A stretch of DNA of 64,000 bases from assembly GCF_009730915.1 (NCBI RefSeq), contig NC_052473.1, positions 18,744,100-18,808,099 on the forward strand. The letters run 5' to 3'. The DNA comes from Dioscorea cayenensis subsp. rotundata. Its lineage: Eukaryota > Streptophyta > Magnoliopsida > Dioscoreales > Dioscoreaceae. Shown here piece by piece: positions 12,750 to 25,340 of this stretch (position 1 is its first letter; each line of letters begins with the position of its first letter). A model generated the notes under the pieces. It searched no databases, was not told the origin of the DNA, and worked only from the letters and a program-made list of their open reading frames with translations. The position numbers were made by a program, and so were the translations under genes.

Positions 12750-15285
12750 TCGATCTTTTTTTTAAGAGAAGGAGCTCAGAGAGCTTTTTTATTAAAAACA
12801 AGAAAACTACAAGAGAAAAAATACAGCCCAAAAAAGAGAAACCAAGGAGCAACAGAAGACAGGAAAACAAGAGAACAAGAATAGAAGATAAACTAATAAA
12901 AGACAAAGCCAGAAGCAAGGACTGATTTCATAAGCCACTGAGGAAGGTCCCAGCCAGAGTGGAATAAGCTCAACGCGTGAAGATTTCGGCCGAACAAGGC
13001 AAATTTAAGAGCAACACAAAACCAGGTCCTAGGGATCACATGAATATGAGGCGAGCCAGCATCAAGAAGCATTCTATTAATGGGAACAATGAAAGGGGTC
13101 AGGCGCCAAGAACAAACTTGATCAATCGACTGAAGAGCAGTTGAGACACCAGGATTGCCAATAAAGATGTTGCGGATTTGGAGTGGAAGTGTGATAACAG
13201 ATTGCAGCACGGTAGCCAGAGTTTGAAGATCAGCCTCAAGTTGGGTTTCAACACAGAAAGGAAAGCAACCTGCAAATAAGATGACATAATTAAAAGAAGA
13301 AACAAAAAACCCTCCATAACCTACCTGCGACTGAGCATTCCAAGACGAATCAAGGAATAGGAAAAGTCCATCTGAACAAGCAAAGTTGGAGAGAAGCATC
13401 TTCCTGCAACTAGTTTTACCAGAGACACAAAAGCTCTTGTTAGCAAAACTCAAAGCTTTGTGAGCAATAGCCAAAAAATTAGGGTTGAGGTTACAAAATA
13501 TTGCATCACACCGAGCTTTCCAGAGGAACCAAGCAGCATATGCGATGATGATTTTGATTCTTTTAGAGTAATTAGAAAGTAAAATCCAATCCCCAGAGAT
13601 AAAACCATTAGCGAACAGAATATGCTTACCCGAGTGAATTAGAAATAATACTCCAAAACAATTTGAGCTTTACAACATGAATTAAAAAAAGATGTTCGGG
13701 AGATTCGGGGTAAAGGTTGCGAGAAAAATACACATGCTTGAGAGGTCCCAGTTAATAGAATGAAGGAAGTCCGAGTAGAGAGCCTACCAAGGAATGACAA
13801 CCGGAGGAAAAAAAACTTAACCCGTGGGATCATTTTGAGAGACCAGAGAGTCCTCCAGCCAAGCCAAGGCTCCGGATTCGCAAATCTATTGTTGAGAAAA
13901 TGATAAACAGAAGAAGTAATGGAGGTGCTGCAAGATTTGGGAGCCCAAACCCACACATTTGACGAATTATGATCAATTTTACTCGGATTAGAATATATCA
14001 GATTAACATTGCAACCAAAAGATAATAGAAAGCTTAAAAGAAATCCCAATCATTGTCGATGCAAAAGATCATCCCAGTTAAGATTATACCAATCAAGATC
14101 CATGTTAATAAAAGTTGGTTTAAAAGCAATGGGGATATCAGTACACCAAGGATCATACAGAATAGAAGTGTTGGAGGGGTTGAAAGATTTAATCCAGCAG
14201 TGAGATTTGATAAAGGGCCTTGAGACCAACACATACCTCGAAAGAACCATGAGCATTTAGAGGGAACAAGATCCTTCAAAAAAATTCAGTGACCATATTT
14301 TAAAGATAAAATCTCTACCCAAATAGAATCCGCAGCATTAAGATATTTAAAGATGAATTTAGCTTTGAGAGAATGCTTAGCAATCAGAAGATTCTTGAGA
14401 GCAAGGCCCCCCTCGGTTTTGGGTTCCATAATACTGATTCCAAGAAAGCAATGAGAACACCCTTTCCATTGCCACCCTTAAACCAAAAAAATTCCTAACA
14501 ATCTTGGTAATATCACGGAGGATAGAAAGCAGGAGCAGGATAAATAGAAAGGTAATAGATGGGAATCGCAAGGATATTGGAATTGATGAGAATGGACTTA
14601 GCCGCTAAAGAGAGCTTTAAATGTTTCCATCTAGCACAAATGCGAGAAATTTTATCAACCATAGGTCTAAAAAAGGAAATACCAAGACGTTTAGGAGAGA
14701 TCAGCACTCCCAAATAATTAAAAGGAAAAGATAAGTGATTAAAACCAAGAATGGAGCAAATGCTTCTAGAAACCCTGGAATTGATCCAAGAAGGGAAATA
14801 GATGGCAGATTTGGAAAAATTAGCTTTCTGACTAGTGAGATGAGCGTAAATGCTTAAGCATAAATTGATATTTCTAGCAGCAATGCGAGAAGCATGAGAA
14901 ATGATGAACAAGTCATCAGTATACATAAGATGATTAAAATTATGCGAAAGCCTAGAATCAAAACCATGAACCATATTAGTATTAAGGGCAAGATTGAGCA
15001 TCGAAGAGAGATTTTGAGAGACCAAAATGAAGAGGTAGGAAGAGATAGGGTCACCTTGTCTAACACCACGGGAGGAAGATATCCAGGAAGAAGGAGAGCC
15101 ATTAATCAGAAATGAAAAAGAAGAGGAATGAAGACAGGTTTTTATCCACGTGATCCAGATATTAGGAAAATTCATCTTAGCAAGAGTGGCAAGAATTGCG
15201 TTCCAACTAATAGTATCATATGCTTTTTCAATGTCGATTTTAGTTAACATCCTAGAGGGGCCATTAGCTTTGTATATTCTCAATA
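12750..15285 (-). mobile_element. LINE (L1-type) retrotransposon, 5'-truncated and decayed
   Basis: Read on the minus strand from 15285 downward. The reverse transcriptase begins abruptly inside the domain (15283-14513): KIDIEKAYDTISW, GVRQGDPIS, the catalytic box as YTDD instead of YADD, then LGVLISPKR. This is followed by a frame change into the RT thumb/connection region (about 14570-14290, NFFWF-like), a zinc-knuckle zf-RVT-like stretch (about 13.9-13.5 kb), and an RNase H-like tail (13474-12893) with DSSWN and ETQLEADLQ but no intact second and third acidic residues. The 3' end at about 12750 shows an A-rich run (T run on the plus strand). ORF1 and the endonuclease are missing, so this is a typical 5'-truncated insertion with several frameshifts and stops. 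I could not fix a target site duplication. Confidence 0.88.
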
Positions 15286-15914
15286 TATGCCATGTTGATC
15301 AGTTGATCTTCCCAATATATCAGCAGTAGACACCACTGTTGATTGTGGGTTATCTGTAGATACACTGTTCAATATCCTCCAACAAGTATTACCTAGCCCA
15401 ATCAAACTATAGATCCTAAACATGTAAAACACATATAAGGAGAATTCCTTTGATTTTACTGAACAAGATAATAATGTGAAAAAATAAAGAATACAACAAA
15501 AATGATCATCATGTGTACATCAACAGCAAATTTCAATGAAAAACATAGTTGATTTTCGAGGAGGTTGCAGGTGTATACAGCAACAGAAAATCGATGACTC
15601 TTAACTACCTTAATTGTTGTGCAAACTCAATTGGTGGAGATCTATTTTTCCTATTGATTTTATTGTTTAACTAACCTTCAATAGATTCTCCAGACTTGCT
15701 TAAGTTTCAAATGGAATCCAATGAGGTATAGCATGTGAAGGAATTAACACATCATATATTGTAAAAGTCAACGAGTATTAATTTAGAAAATTCATACACG
15801 TCGTAGTCATACCAAATAGGAAGTAGAAATCGCAGAAACTCAATAGCCTATAAATCCTTATCCTCATCACAATTTTGCAAAGCCCACTCTTTGCTAGACA
15901 TTGTGTATGTGTGA
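15286..15914. other. Spacer, nothing recognised
   Basis: AT-rich sequence between the LINE and the ABC1K-derived fragment. No coding frame or repeat could be supported. Confidence 0.5.
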
Positions 15915-16220
15915 ACAGAATGTTTCAATTTTGGATTTTTGGGGAATATTGACAAATGTTGTTGTTTTGGGTTTATATGGGAAGTCATTGTTCTGATTTC
16001 TATGAGCTATTGAATCAAGAAGCTATTCTCATGTTCTGTTCTATTTAGATGACATCAGAATTGGTATTGGATCACCTTGTCATATTATAACTTGTTTCTT
16101 TAACTCTATAATGCAGATAAAGTATTGCTTACTGTTGTGTTTGACTGTCTATCTTCCTGCTTTTAGACAGTAGAGAGGAGAGTGAAATGGGCAAAGAGGG
16201 CCAAAAAGAGTGCTATATGT
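15915..16220 (+). pseudogene. Partial inverted copy of the ABC1K gene's 5' region
   Basis: This plus-strand stretch matches the minus strand of the intact gene at about 24660 down to 24185, at roughly 85-90 percent by eye. Shared landmarks include TTTTTGGGGA, ACTCTATAATGCAGATAAAG, GTATTGCTTACTGTTGTGT and GACAGTAGAGAGGAGAGTG. It contains leader/intron sequence and the start of coding exon 2, but the stretch of about 165 bp holding coding exon 1 (with the ATG) is absent. Because intron sequence is included, it arose by DNA-level duplication and not by retroposition. It breaks off at GTGCTATA, after which similarity stops. It cannot encode protein. Confidence 0.85.
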
Positions 16221-16429
16221 TAGAATTGATTGAAGAATGAACGAATTTCAGAAAAGATTGCGGTAGTGAAAGTGCAGTTCAATTGTCCTGGTGTAAATGG
16301 TTTAGAAGTAGAGGGTAGCTGTGTCATTTCCTGTGCTTGAAAGTCCGTTAAGTTGGTTGAGGAATCAGAGGGAAGGTGATGGATGGTCAGAATTGGAAGA
16401 TCAAGAGAACACATAGTTTAAGGCAGGAA

Positions 16430-16670
16430 GAACAACCCCGGCATCGGGGTTAGGCTAGTGATCGTGTGGTCCGGATTTCATCCATCAAAGACAGGGGTTT
16501 AAGTTCGAGGCAATTGAGAAGACTTGGATTGTGCTTGTTATAGATAGTTGTGATTTGTTGATCAAGAGATGGGTAATAAGTTCGAGGCATGAAAGCTAGT
16601 TAAGCGGTGCAGCTGGCTAGTTAAGCTAGTTAAGCGGTGCTAGTTAAGAGGCCCCTATATCTCTGCTCAA
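16430..16670 (+). repeat. Possible tRNA-derived SINE head with short GCTAGTTAAGCGGTGC repeats
   Basis: GGGGTTAGGCTAGTGATCG near 16445-16463 resembles an A-box region, and GGGGTTTAAGTTCGAGGC near 16494-16511 resembles a B-box. Downstream (about 16598-16655) the word TAGTTAAGCGGTGC recurs in tandem, about three times including shortened units. I did not find target duplications, so the SINE reading is tentative. Confidence 0.35.
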
Positions 16671-17078
16671 GCAAAGTACCTTTATAATCAGATTAGTTGC
16701 ACTAGTTTATTCTAAAATAATATGCTTAATAATGGCTACTAAGTAGTCAAATTTAATTAATATAGAATAGAATAGTTCCTTAATGTGTGAGGAGATGATC
16801 ACAAACGTTGTTACATATATATTGCTATGAAAGTCATTGTTCCATTAGCAAGGAGTTTTGTTAAAACCACATGTTAAACAATTAAAAAAAAAAGAACTAA
16901 AATATAAATAATGGCACAGGACAATAAATTTTGCATTGAAATATATCACCATAAGATTCAAGGTAATTGTGATATCAATGTAAAATTATGGTAAAAAAAC
17001 ATTTTATGGTTCACTAAGTAATGAAAACAATTTAGGAATGGTTCCATGGTGAAATCTTTTCTACACAATTTTTAATAA

Positions 17079-17334
17079 AACATTCACAAATATTGGGAAA
17101 GAGGAGCGGGGCGAACCCACTAAAGACCCAGAGACGTGCATAAGCCTCGGTGGAATAAATGAGGATGGGGCCGTGCTCACGTGGGGGCTGGAACCACCCA
17201 TACACAACCACTATTCACAACTCCCAGATTTGTGCCCTCAGCCGAGAATCGAACTCTCATCACTCGGTGAGAGCTCTATCGGTGATCCGTGTACCAATAG
17301 ACCCAAAGGTCATTGGCAACATTCACAAATATTG
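17079..17334 (-). mobile_element. tRNA-derived SINE with perfect 17-bp target site duplication
   Basis: The word AACATTCACAAATATTG occurs at 17079-17095 and again at 17318-17334, flanking a body of 222 bp. Read on the minus strand, the body starts GCCAATGACCTTTGGGTCTATTGG (A-box-like) and has GAGAGTTCGATTCTCGG, a B-box-like pol III element, about 50 bp further in. Head structure, size and long target duplication fit a plant SINE. The far end (GGAAAGAGGAGCGG on the plus strand) has no long poly-A. The identical flanks suggest a fairly recent insertion. Confidence 0.85.
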
Positions 17335-18187
17335 ATCTCTTCTAGATATGATCTCTGAAAAATAATTAGCATTTCTTTCTGCATTATTATTATTATAGAC
17401 ACTATTCAATGTTTCACACCTTCCCCCAGGAAATCCTAGGAGACCTTATATATATATGAAACATAAATCCGTTGCACACAATAGATGTTAGATAAGCATA
17501 TCTAATGAAAAAAAAACTGATAAAATACCTAAACAAAACATTTACAAGTTACAGTGGATAATAATCTATCATCAAGTTACCAAAATAAAAACACATCTTT
17601 CTTATAGTCATAGTCTCGTAGATAAAAAACATAACACAATTTCTAATGCACGCATTAACATTAGTTTTCCTTTGTATTTTTCCTTGTATCCTGACTGTCC
17701 AATCCATTGCCAACGGTATGATTCCATATATCTTGATTTCTCTTAGTATTATAATCCCCTTTGGAAGTTTAAAATTATTTATTTACACTTTTAAACTTCA
17801 AATCATATTTAATATAAAATTCTTCTCAATGTTATTTCCTTCATTTAGCTAGGTTTTCCTTAGTATACAACACATCCATTATTTTACACACACATATATA
17901 CATACATACACACGCCCTTTAAATTTAATAAATTAACAACATCACTAATCTTGTAAATTATAGTTCATGTGTATTTCATTTCACTAGAGCTTCACTTTCA
18001 GTCAATGTAAGTTATAGTAAACAACACAATATAAATAATAGTTTCAGTGAATTCTAAGTTCTACAGATATATACCCGAAGAATTCGGAGACGAAAAAATT
18101 GGTGAGCCTTTTCATCTTGTATGTATCACTCAGCTATATATATATATATATATATAACTATACCGGTTTTGAAAGAAACCACAAGAA
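17335..18187. other. AT-rich spacer downstream of the ABC1K gene
   Basis: Contains a (TA)n run at about 18133-18155 and probably the 3' UTR of the neighbouring minus-strand gene in its last 100-200 bases. Nothing else was recognised. Confidence 0.5.
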
Positions 18188-21100
18188 CTAACTGACATTG
18201 AGATTCAACTGCATATCAGGCCCCTTTTCTCCAAAGCTGGAGAATTCATCAGGCAAAGGCACATTCAACTCTGAGCAAACCAACTGAATTATACTCCTAG
18301 TAACACCACCCAGAGACATCTTGTTTACAGTAACAGCAATGGCGAAATCATGCTCTATGTTGCAGAAACCGGTCGATCCGCCCACCCCTGAATGCCCGAA
18401 ACTTGTTAACTTGCCAGTTGCTGATTGAAATCTCCGGAATCCAAGACCAAATTTACCACCAGGAAGCACCAAGTTCTCATAATCTCCAAGACCCATGAAT
18501 GAGTCATGGATCTTTGGGTTAGTAAACATCTTGCTTGTTTTAGTGATGGCAATCTCATTGGCATTATCGTCAATGAGGCTGTATCCCTTCTTGTTAGTCG
18601 TAATTCTCGAGCTATGATCAGTATTGTTATTGCCATTAGATGTCATTTTCTTGCCATGTCTTTTATTCTTGATCTTCAGCGAAGGCAACTTCGGTATGTG
18701 GACATGGGTCCCTAGGGGCGGCTCAGAATGTAAAGAATGTAAAGGGGGAATCACACCTCCAATGGCAAGGGCAGCGTAGTAACGCGCTAGTGCACGAGCT
18801 GAGCAGTGTCCATTAGCGGCGGGGATAATAGCTCGGCGAACGTTGAGTGTGTTGAAAATAATAGGGAGGCCGGCTGCCATGTCTGCGAGGTTGCCCTGCC
18901 TCAGGTTAACTGGAAGTTCAGGGTTTGAGCTAATTTCTGCTAGTTTTTCCAGCTCTCCTGTGTCAAGGGTTAGTGTCGCAAGCCGGGATTCCACCCCTGT
19001 GAGCACAGCCAAGAAACTTAAGTATTAAGTGCTATTTGCTCTTTTTATCACTTCAGAGGAAAAAAAAGAACTATGTGGTTAACAGATAAAATTGCAACTA
19101 GTACATGAAACTTGAAGAACAAAGATGGAAAAAGTTTTTCTAACATATCTAAGAAAAAAAAACAGTGAGAATGAAAGTGCAGCTGCTAATAACCAAGATA
19201 TAAATACCTTACCAAGCTTGTGATCAGCTAAATGGATTTACTTCTAAGTGAAAACAAGCATTTGACAACGTAAGTGATATGACAGACAGTTGCATGCTCT
19301 AATTTTTGTTGATTTTCCATGAAAGTATGCACTAATTTATTGTTATTTTGTTGTTAACGTCAAAACAAGGTTCAACCCAATGCCATTAAGAATTTTCCTT
19401 AATTATATGAATGAAAATTTATTCTTCTATGAGGGCAAATTATACATTCAGGATTTCAAACAGATGGAAAGAATGGATCAAAACATACCTGGAGGAATGC
19501 CGATATATAGCTCGCCTTCAATGTTCAGTGGGTGAATGATGGCTTCTTCTAACACTTGTTGAAATTTCTTCCCAGATGCATGCTGTTTTGACCAAATAAA
19601 TTAGTAAAAAGAAATAGAGCTAAACAACAAAGTAAAAGTCATACAGACTTTAAAAAGCATCTAACAAAAAAGATAAGGAGCATTTCAGAGTTCAATAATA
19701 TAATGACCAGTATGCAAAGTGACAATAGCTTGATTATCGCTTTTTGGTGGCCAGAACAACCTAACCTTGAGAACAAAATATAAAGCTACAAGTAAATTCT
19801 AGTAGACGAAAAAAGAAGGCATACCTCTATGATGCCACCGCAAAGCCAACCAAAAGATAAATAATGATATAGTTGTTGAGAACCAGGTTCTGTCTGTGGG
19901 ACTGAATTAGCAATGTGGCGCAAAGATTCATCCCAATCACACATTAGCAATGCGTTGGCCATCTGAAGATCAGCCATTGCATTGTGCAAACCAGATGTAT
20001 GATTAAGAACATGGTGAACCTGAAAAATGAAGAAAGAAAATGGAATAGTAAATCAATATCTGCTTTGCTATTCAAAGGTAATAGTTATTCTAATGAGCAG
20101 CATGAAATTATCTTACCTTTATTAGTTCCTTTTTATTCGTTCCAAAATCTGGCCAAATATTGGCAATGTTCTCCTCAAGCTTAAGTTTCCTACCATTATT
20201 CAGAAGGATCGATATTTAGTGTGACAAATAAGTGACAAAGTCTTAATGCTACTACTATACAGATCAATTATACTATTATTATTACATTGCTGCTTCAACT
20301 ACTATTCTGGTTGTTTGCTGCTACTACAATGGTATTACAAATAAGGAAAAAATTTGATGCAGAACTGCAAAATATATGACTTGCAAGATTTCACGGAAAT
20401 AAATAACAATGCAAACACTATCATACCCCTTGTCAACAAGCCAATGCACCATTCCTGCAGTGATCCCCTTTGTCACAGAGAAAACCGGGAACAAGGAGTC
20501 AGGTTGAACGGGTCGAGGATCATATTTCCCAAGCACACCGGCAGCTGTATCTATAACGACTTTTCCATCTTTATAGGCGCAAACCTGGAGATGACCGAAG
20601 TAATCCTTAGACAGTCTGTTTACAGGTAGCAAATGGCAAACAACATATTTGGTTTCTCGATCAATAATAAGATATATCCTTCAAATGATTTCATTTTCAA
20701 TCTATGCAAACAGAGCTTGCAAGTACTTCCCAGAGTGATCCGAACTAAATAACAACCCATGATATTAAAAGTTACCAGAGAACCTGTCTTGTGATAACTA
20801 TGATTCAATCATAAGTATCCTGATGGCTTGCAGAGTTGGCAAGGGTTGCATGTCACAGTTTTAACCCCACATATGCAAGATTACTTCCTCAATTAGACAC
20901 TGGCACACCTAGTGGGCATCAAGCTACTCATAGACTGTATTCCAAGCATTTATGGATACTCACCTGTATTCCAAGTATTTTATCTCCAAGCTCAATTAGG
21001 TGCTGCCTCAGCTTGACCTCCACATCAGAATGTACTGGTGTATTGAAAATCCATTGTTTACTCATTTCTGGTCCAGATCCCATGCTTCTGGTGTCCATGA

Positions 21101-24100
21101 AATTATGTAAAAATTCAAACAGATTGAAATTAGGAAAAACTCAAAGTAAGTAAGCTCTTCCACATGAAAGCCATGGTCAGATGCAGGCAAACCAGACTCA
21201 CTCTCTAAGAGTTGACTCAGCAAAAGGCTTCATTATATCCAAGTAGACTATCCGAGTGTTCAGAGTGGATGAGAGCCCTGAGATATTAAACAAGTTTGCA
21301 TTGAAGTCAACATCACACATTACAAGCATATGTGGAAGATAGCTTATACAATACAAACCTCGAAGAAGATTGAGAACTCTCATGAATATAACCGCATCAC
21401 CGGGGAAAGCATCAACCTGGAAAAAAGCAAATCTATTTTCTTAATATCTACAAAATCACAGTAGCAACAACAGAGGGATATAAATTGGACTTACAGGATT
21501 GAAGTTTTTAATCTGCTTTTTGTCAAGATTCATCTTTTCTTGGAGGATCTTCAAATTCTTCTCTCTTTGCTCGGCCAAATTTTTCATGGTTTCCTTAAGA
21601 AAAGAAAAAAAGGTAAGAGGAATATTCCAACAGAGGGATAGACAGAGGTGAGATGGGATGGAGAAACTAAGAACGTAATAGAACTTACTTGCGCTTCTTG
21701 GGGTGGGGTGGAATTGCGGAATAATACGGTTGCAACATCCATTACCTGTTCTGGCATGTCCAGCCTCAACTTAAGCCCCATCTCCGCAAAAGATGACAAT
21801 AGTGCCACATGGTTTCCCTGATATTATTTGCACATCTGTTAATGAGTTGATACTAAAAGGAATGCGGGTAGCTATGGAAGAAACAAGGTAAAAGACTACA
21901 AAGATAAATTATTTACAGCCATTAGCCACACCTCATCACTGACACATTTTCTAATATGGATTTCCTTGTGATGTCACACCTACAGAATAGATTGCAAATG
22001 CAAGAGGACCTATAAAATTACATAAGACTAGCTAGATTTCAATTTCTATGAGGTTAGTCTATAAATTCCTTCCATGTTGTGGCGATCTGTTGATGATATT
22101 TACAAGTTAGTAATTATGTTTGTAAAATTTCTGTAGAATTGAACACAGCAAATACTGAAGGAATCCAACGCCCATTTTGCTAAATGCTCAGATAGTGCTC
22201 CTATCATATTTTTCCTCTCATGCAGGAAATAGTTTCCCTTTTCAAACAATTAGTACCATTTCGATTTTAACCAACATATAAAGTGGAAGCATACAGTAAA
22301 GTAGTTGATATTAAATCTAAAAACAAATGTCATCAGAAAAACATCAGCATAAAAATTAGCATATTTGGTTGTCCACTACTATCCAAAATGTAATTAATAT
22401 ATATCACATACTAGTAACTCACTATTAAACATTTGTTATTAGAATTGGATTAAAACCTAATTTTAAGGTTCAACCCTTGCATCTTATTCTTGGGCATCTA
22501 TCAATGAAATCCGAAATTCTACCTATAAAGGCAAGAAATACCACTGACCTCAGCACATGCCAGAAACATTTTTGCTAGGGCTCGCTTCATTGTGCTTGAT
22601 ATGGATTTTGTAAGCCCAAAATCAAGCAAAATTGGACGATGTGGAGGCTCCTTGCTCACAAGAAAATTACCTATAATGCAAGATCATAAAGAATTACTCC
22701 CAGCAGCATGAATTAGTGGTGCTGGAAATCTGCAAACAAATCCAAAATTCTAGCTAATTCCTAGCATTACCTGGATGAGGATCACCATTGAAAAAGCCAT
22801 CAAGATATATCTGGTGAGCATACGCACGAGTTATTTCTTCAACAATCTTCTGTTTGTCAACTCCATATGCTTCTAAAGACTCACTATCATTTAAGCGGAT
22901 GCCATCCATATATTCTAGTATTAAGACCTTCTCAGATGACTGGCATGATAAGTTAAAACAAAGAAAATAAGAGTTGAATTGAAGCAGTGACTAAGATCAT
23001 TGTGCATAATAATGGAGTCGTTCAGGAGAATTGCAGAACCCACCAGGATAACTTCTGGGATCAGTACATTCACACGATTACCATGATCAGTGTTATCATC
23101 CACGCCATTACAGCATAGGTTTTTGGCAACAGTCCTGGTATTTTCTACAATATTTGAAAATAATAATATATCATGCAAAAATGAGAAATCTTTCTTAAAA
23201 TTAGCCAGGGGAACGCACATACCAGCTTCTTGGTTAAAATCAAGCTCTTTGGGTGCTTCCCTGCACCATTCATCTATCATTGGGTTGAAATCATACTGTG
23301 GTTCAGCCCACGCAATCCAGTCAACTATTGCTTTTGCATTCTTTAAGTCCTGTGGGACAACAAGAGTTATGTAAAGACTGCCAGCATCTATCAAATGAAA
23401 CAAATCCTCTATTAATTATGAAACACAACAAGAGAACCTCTAGAATGATTTCTTTGATGTCATCATGTTGGACTTTGACAACCACTTCTCGCCTATCTTT
23501 TAATGTCGCACGATGAACTTGAGCTATCTGCAAAATCACGAACATAAATTAAACCTATAGCAAGCCTACAACACTGGCCTTGCATTCACATTGAATCCTA
23601 CATAGAATAAGTGAAATCAAAATTCTGATATTGTGAAGACCAAAATCAATAGTTAAAGCAAGCAAACTTACAGATGCTGTTGCAATAGGCTGGTTTACAA
23701 AGTTAGAGAAAAGATCATCCATGGGTTTCCCCAACTCTCTTTGTATAGTTCGACAGACCTGTCAAAAACAACAGAACCTACTTGGTAAACCTGAAAATGA
23801 ACTCATTTTCAACTGAATTTGTCATCATGACATGGATCCCAATATTTTCTCAGGGCGTGAAAAGTCATGCACCTTTACTATCCCCAAGGCTTGTTACAAC
23901 GTAGAGCAAGGGATTATATGCATACAAGGAGGCAGAAAGTACAACATCACTGCTTTGCTTCTGGCATACCATCTTTGAAAAACAAAAATTATATAGTTCT
24001 CACCTCTTCCAAAGGACGAGGAGGTAGAGAGTCCTGCAACTGCCTGAGCAGAGATATATAGGCCTCTGGCAGCACATCTGCTCTAGTAGATAAATACTGA

Positions 24101-24398
24101 CCAAGTTTCACCCACAAGCCTTTCAATTCTATTATCAGATTGAGAACCCTCTTAGCATTCCGCTCGTGAGTTTTCTCCCATATAGCACTTTTTTTGGCCC
24201 TCTTAACCCATTTCACTCTCCTCTCTACTGTCTTAAAGCAAGAAGATACTAAACATTTAATCCTCAATCACATACAAAAAGAAAAATGAAGAAACAAGAC
24301 TAGAATTAAATCTGGCAACAGACCTTATAGTCGAGGTATATAACTAAAGCTACAGTGAACACTTTCAGGCGCCTCTTGTAAATGTTCCCCCATCCCAT
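18188..24398 (-). CDS. ABC1-family atypical kinase fused to a serine beta-lactamase-like domain
   Basis: Eighteen coding exons, 937 residues: 24398-24324, 24231-24004, 23758-23672, 23527-23438, 23349-23223, 23144-23044, 22939-22771, 22670-22549, 21817-21689, 21593-21495, 21416-21359, 21277-21202, 21087-20964, 20584-20427, 20189-20117, 20019-19825, 19582-19489, 18996-18188. Start MGWGNIY was chosen because it matches what I recall of the Arabidopsis homologue At5g24810. Kinase half: KLGQ (67-70, the ABC1 KxGQ signature), lysine 148 in VVVKVQ, DPHPGN (289-294), DFG (309-311). Second half: SVTK (531-534, the SxxK nucleophile box), YHY (623-625, in the YxN position), HSG (870-872, in the HTG/KTG position). 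Family knowledge: ABC1 kinases support quinone and prenyl-lipid metabolism in mitochondria and plastids. The beta-lactamase-like part resembles LACTB/esterase types, and its substrate is unknown. No clear transit peptide is seen on this start. An inverted 5' fragment lies at 15915-16220. Confidence 0.92.
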
Positions 24399-25340
24399 TA
24401 GAAGCAAAGAAACACAGACAGTCAAACACAACAGTAAGCAATACTTTATCTGCATTATAGAGTTCAAGAACAAGTTATAATATGACAAGGTGATCCAATA
24501 CCAATTCTGATATCATCTAAATAAAACAGAACATGAGAATAGTTTTTTGATTCAACAGATCATAGAAATCAAAACGATGACTTTCCATATAAAACCAGAA
24601 CAGCAACATTTGTTAATACTCCCCAAAAAATCCAAACTTGAAGTAGTAATAATTGAACATTCTATTGACATATATATAATGTCTAGCAAAGAAGCATCAA
24701 TGCAGAAAATACAAATAAAAAACATAAAAAAGCAACCTTCTCGCCAAGAAGTGCATCAGATTCCTTGCTACAACCTTCAGCAAAGGCTCACTAAAGCATT
24801 AAAAGCATAGCAATCCAACAAAAAGATAACATCTTTGATAAATGCAACACTAGAAAATCATCTTCAAAACGAATTAACAATCGAATTCCATCAATTTCAT
24901 TAATAAAAATCAACAAACAAACAAAAAAAAAACATTTAAAAACAAACAAACAAAATCAAACGCAAAAAAACACCCAAGATCACTTTAAGATCTGACATAA
25001 GAGTGAAAACGAGGAAAACGCAAGATCTAGCATACCAATAAGGCCTCAAAAACACGGACAGGAGCTTCGGATTCTCTGGAGAGAGCTTCGATAAACCGGG
25101 CCAAGATGGAGCGAAGAAGTGCGAATGGGTGGATTCTGGAGCTTTTTGGGAAGACTTTGTTTGAGCCGCGCGTGGAATCTGACCGTTGAACAATATTGTT
25201 GGCCGATCAGAAGATCATGGCCGTCCGTTATAGATCCAACGGTTAGATCTCTTCAATCTCGCTCTCTCGCTCAACTACCGTCCGCGCGCTTTTTCTCACC
25301 TCGACGGTGTAGACCAGAGACCAATAAATTTTCGCGCATA
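24399..25340 (-). promoter_or_regulatory. Leader/5' intron and probable promoter region of the ABC1K gene
   Basis: Sequence upstream of the start codon is AT-rich to about 25000, then becomes GC-richer (25040-25330), as plant transcription start regions often do. A leader intron is likely, because the nearest upstream stretch looks intronic (polypyrimidine tract plus ATAATGCAG near 24450 on the minus strand). No TATA box could be assigned with confidence. Confidence 0.4.

Noticed and set aside
12893-13474. 193-residue frame considered as a separate host RNase H-like gene
   Set aside because: It is the C-terminal RNase H-like part of the LINE, in the right order and orientation.
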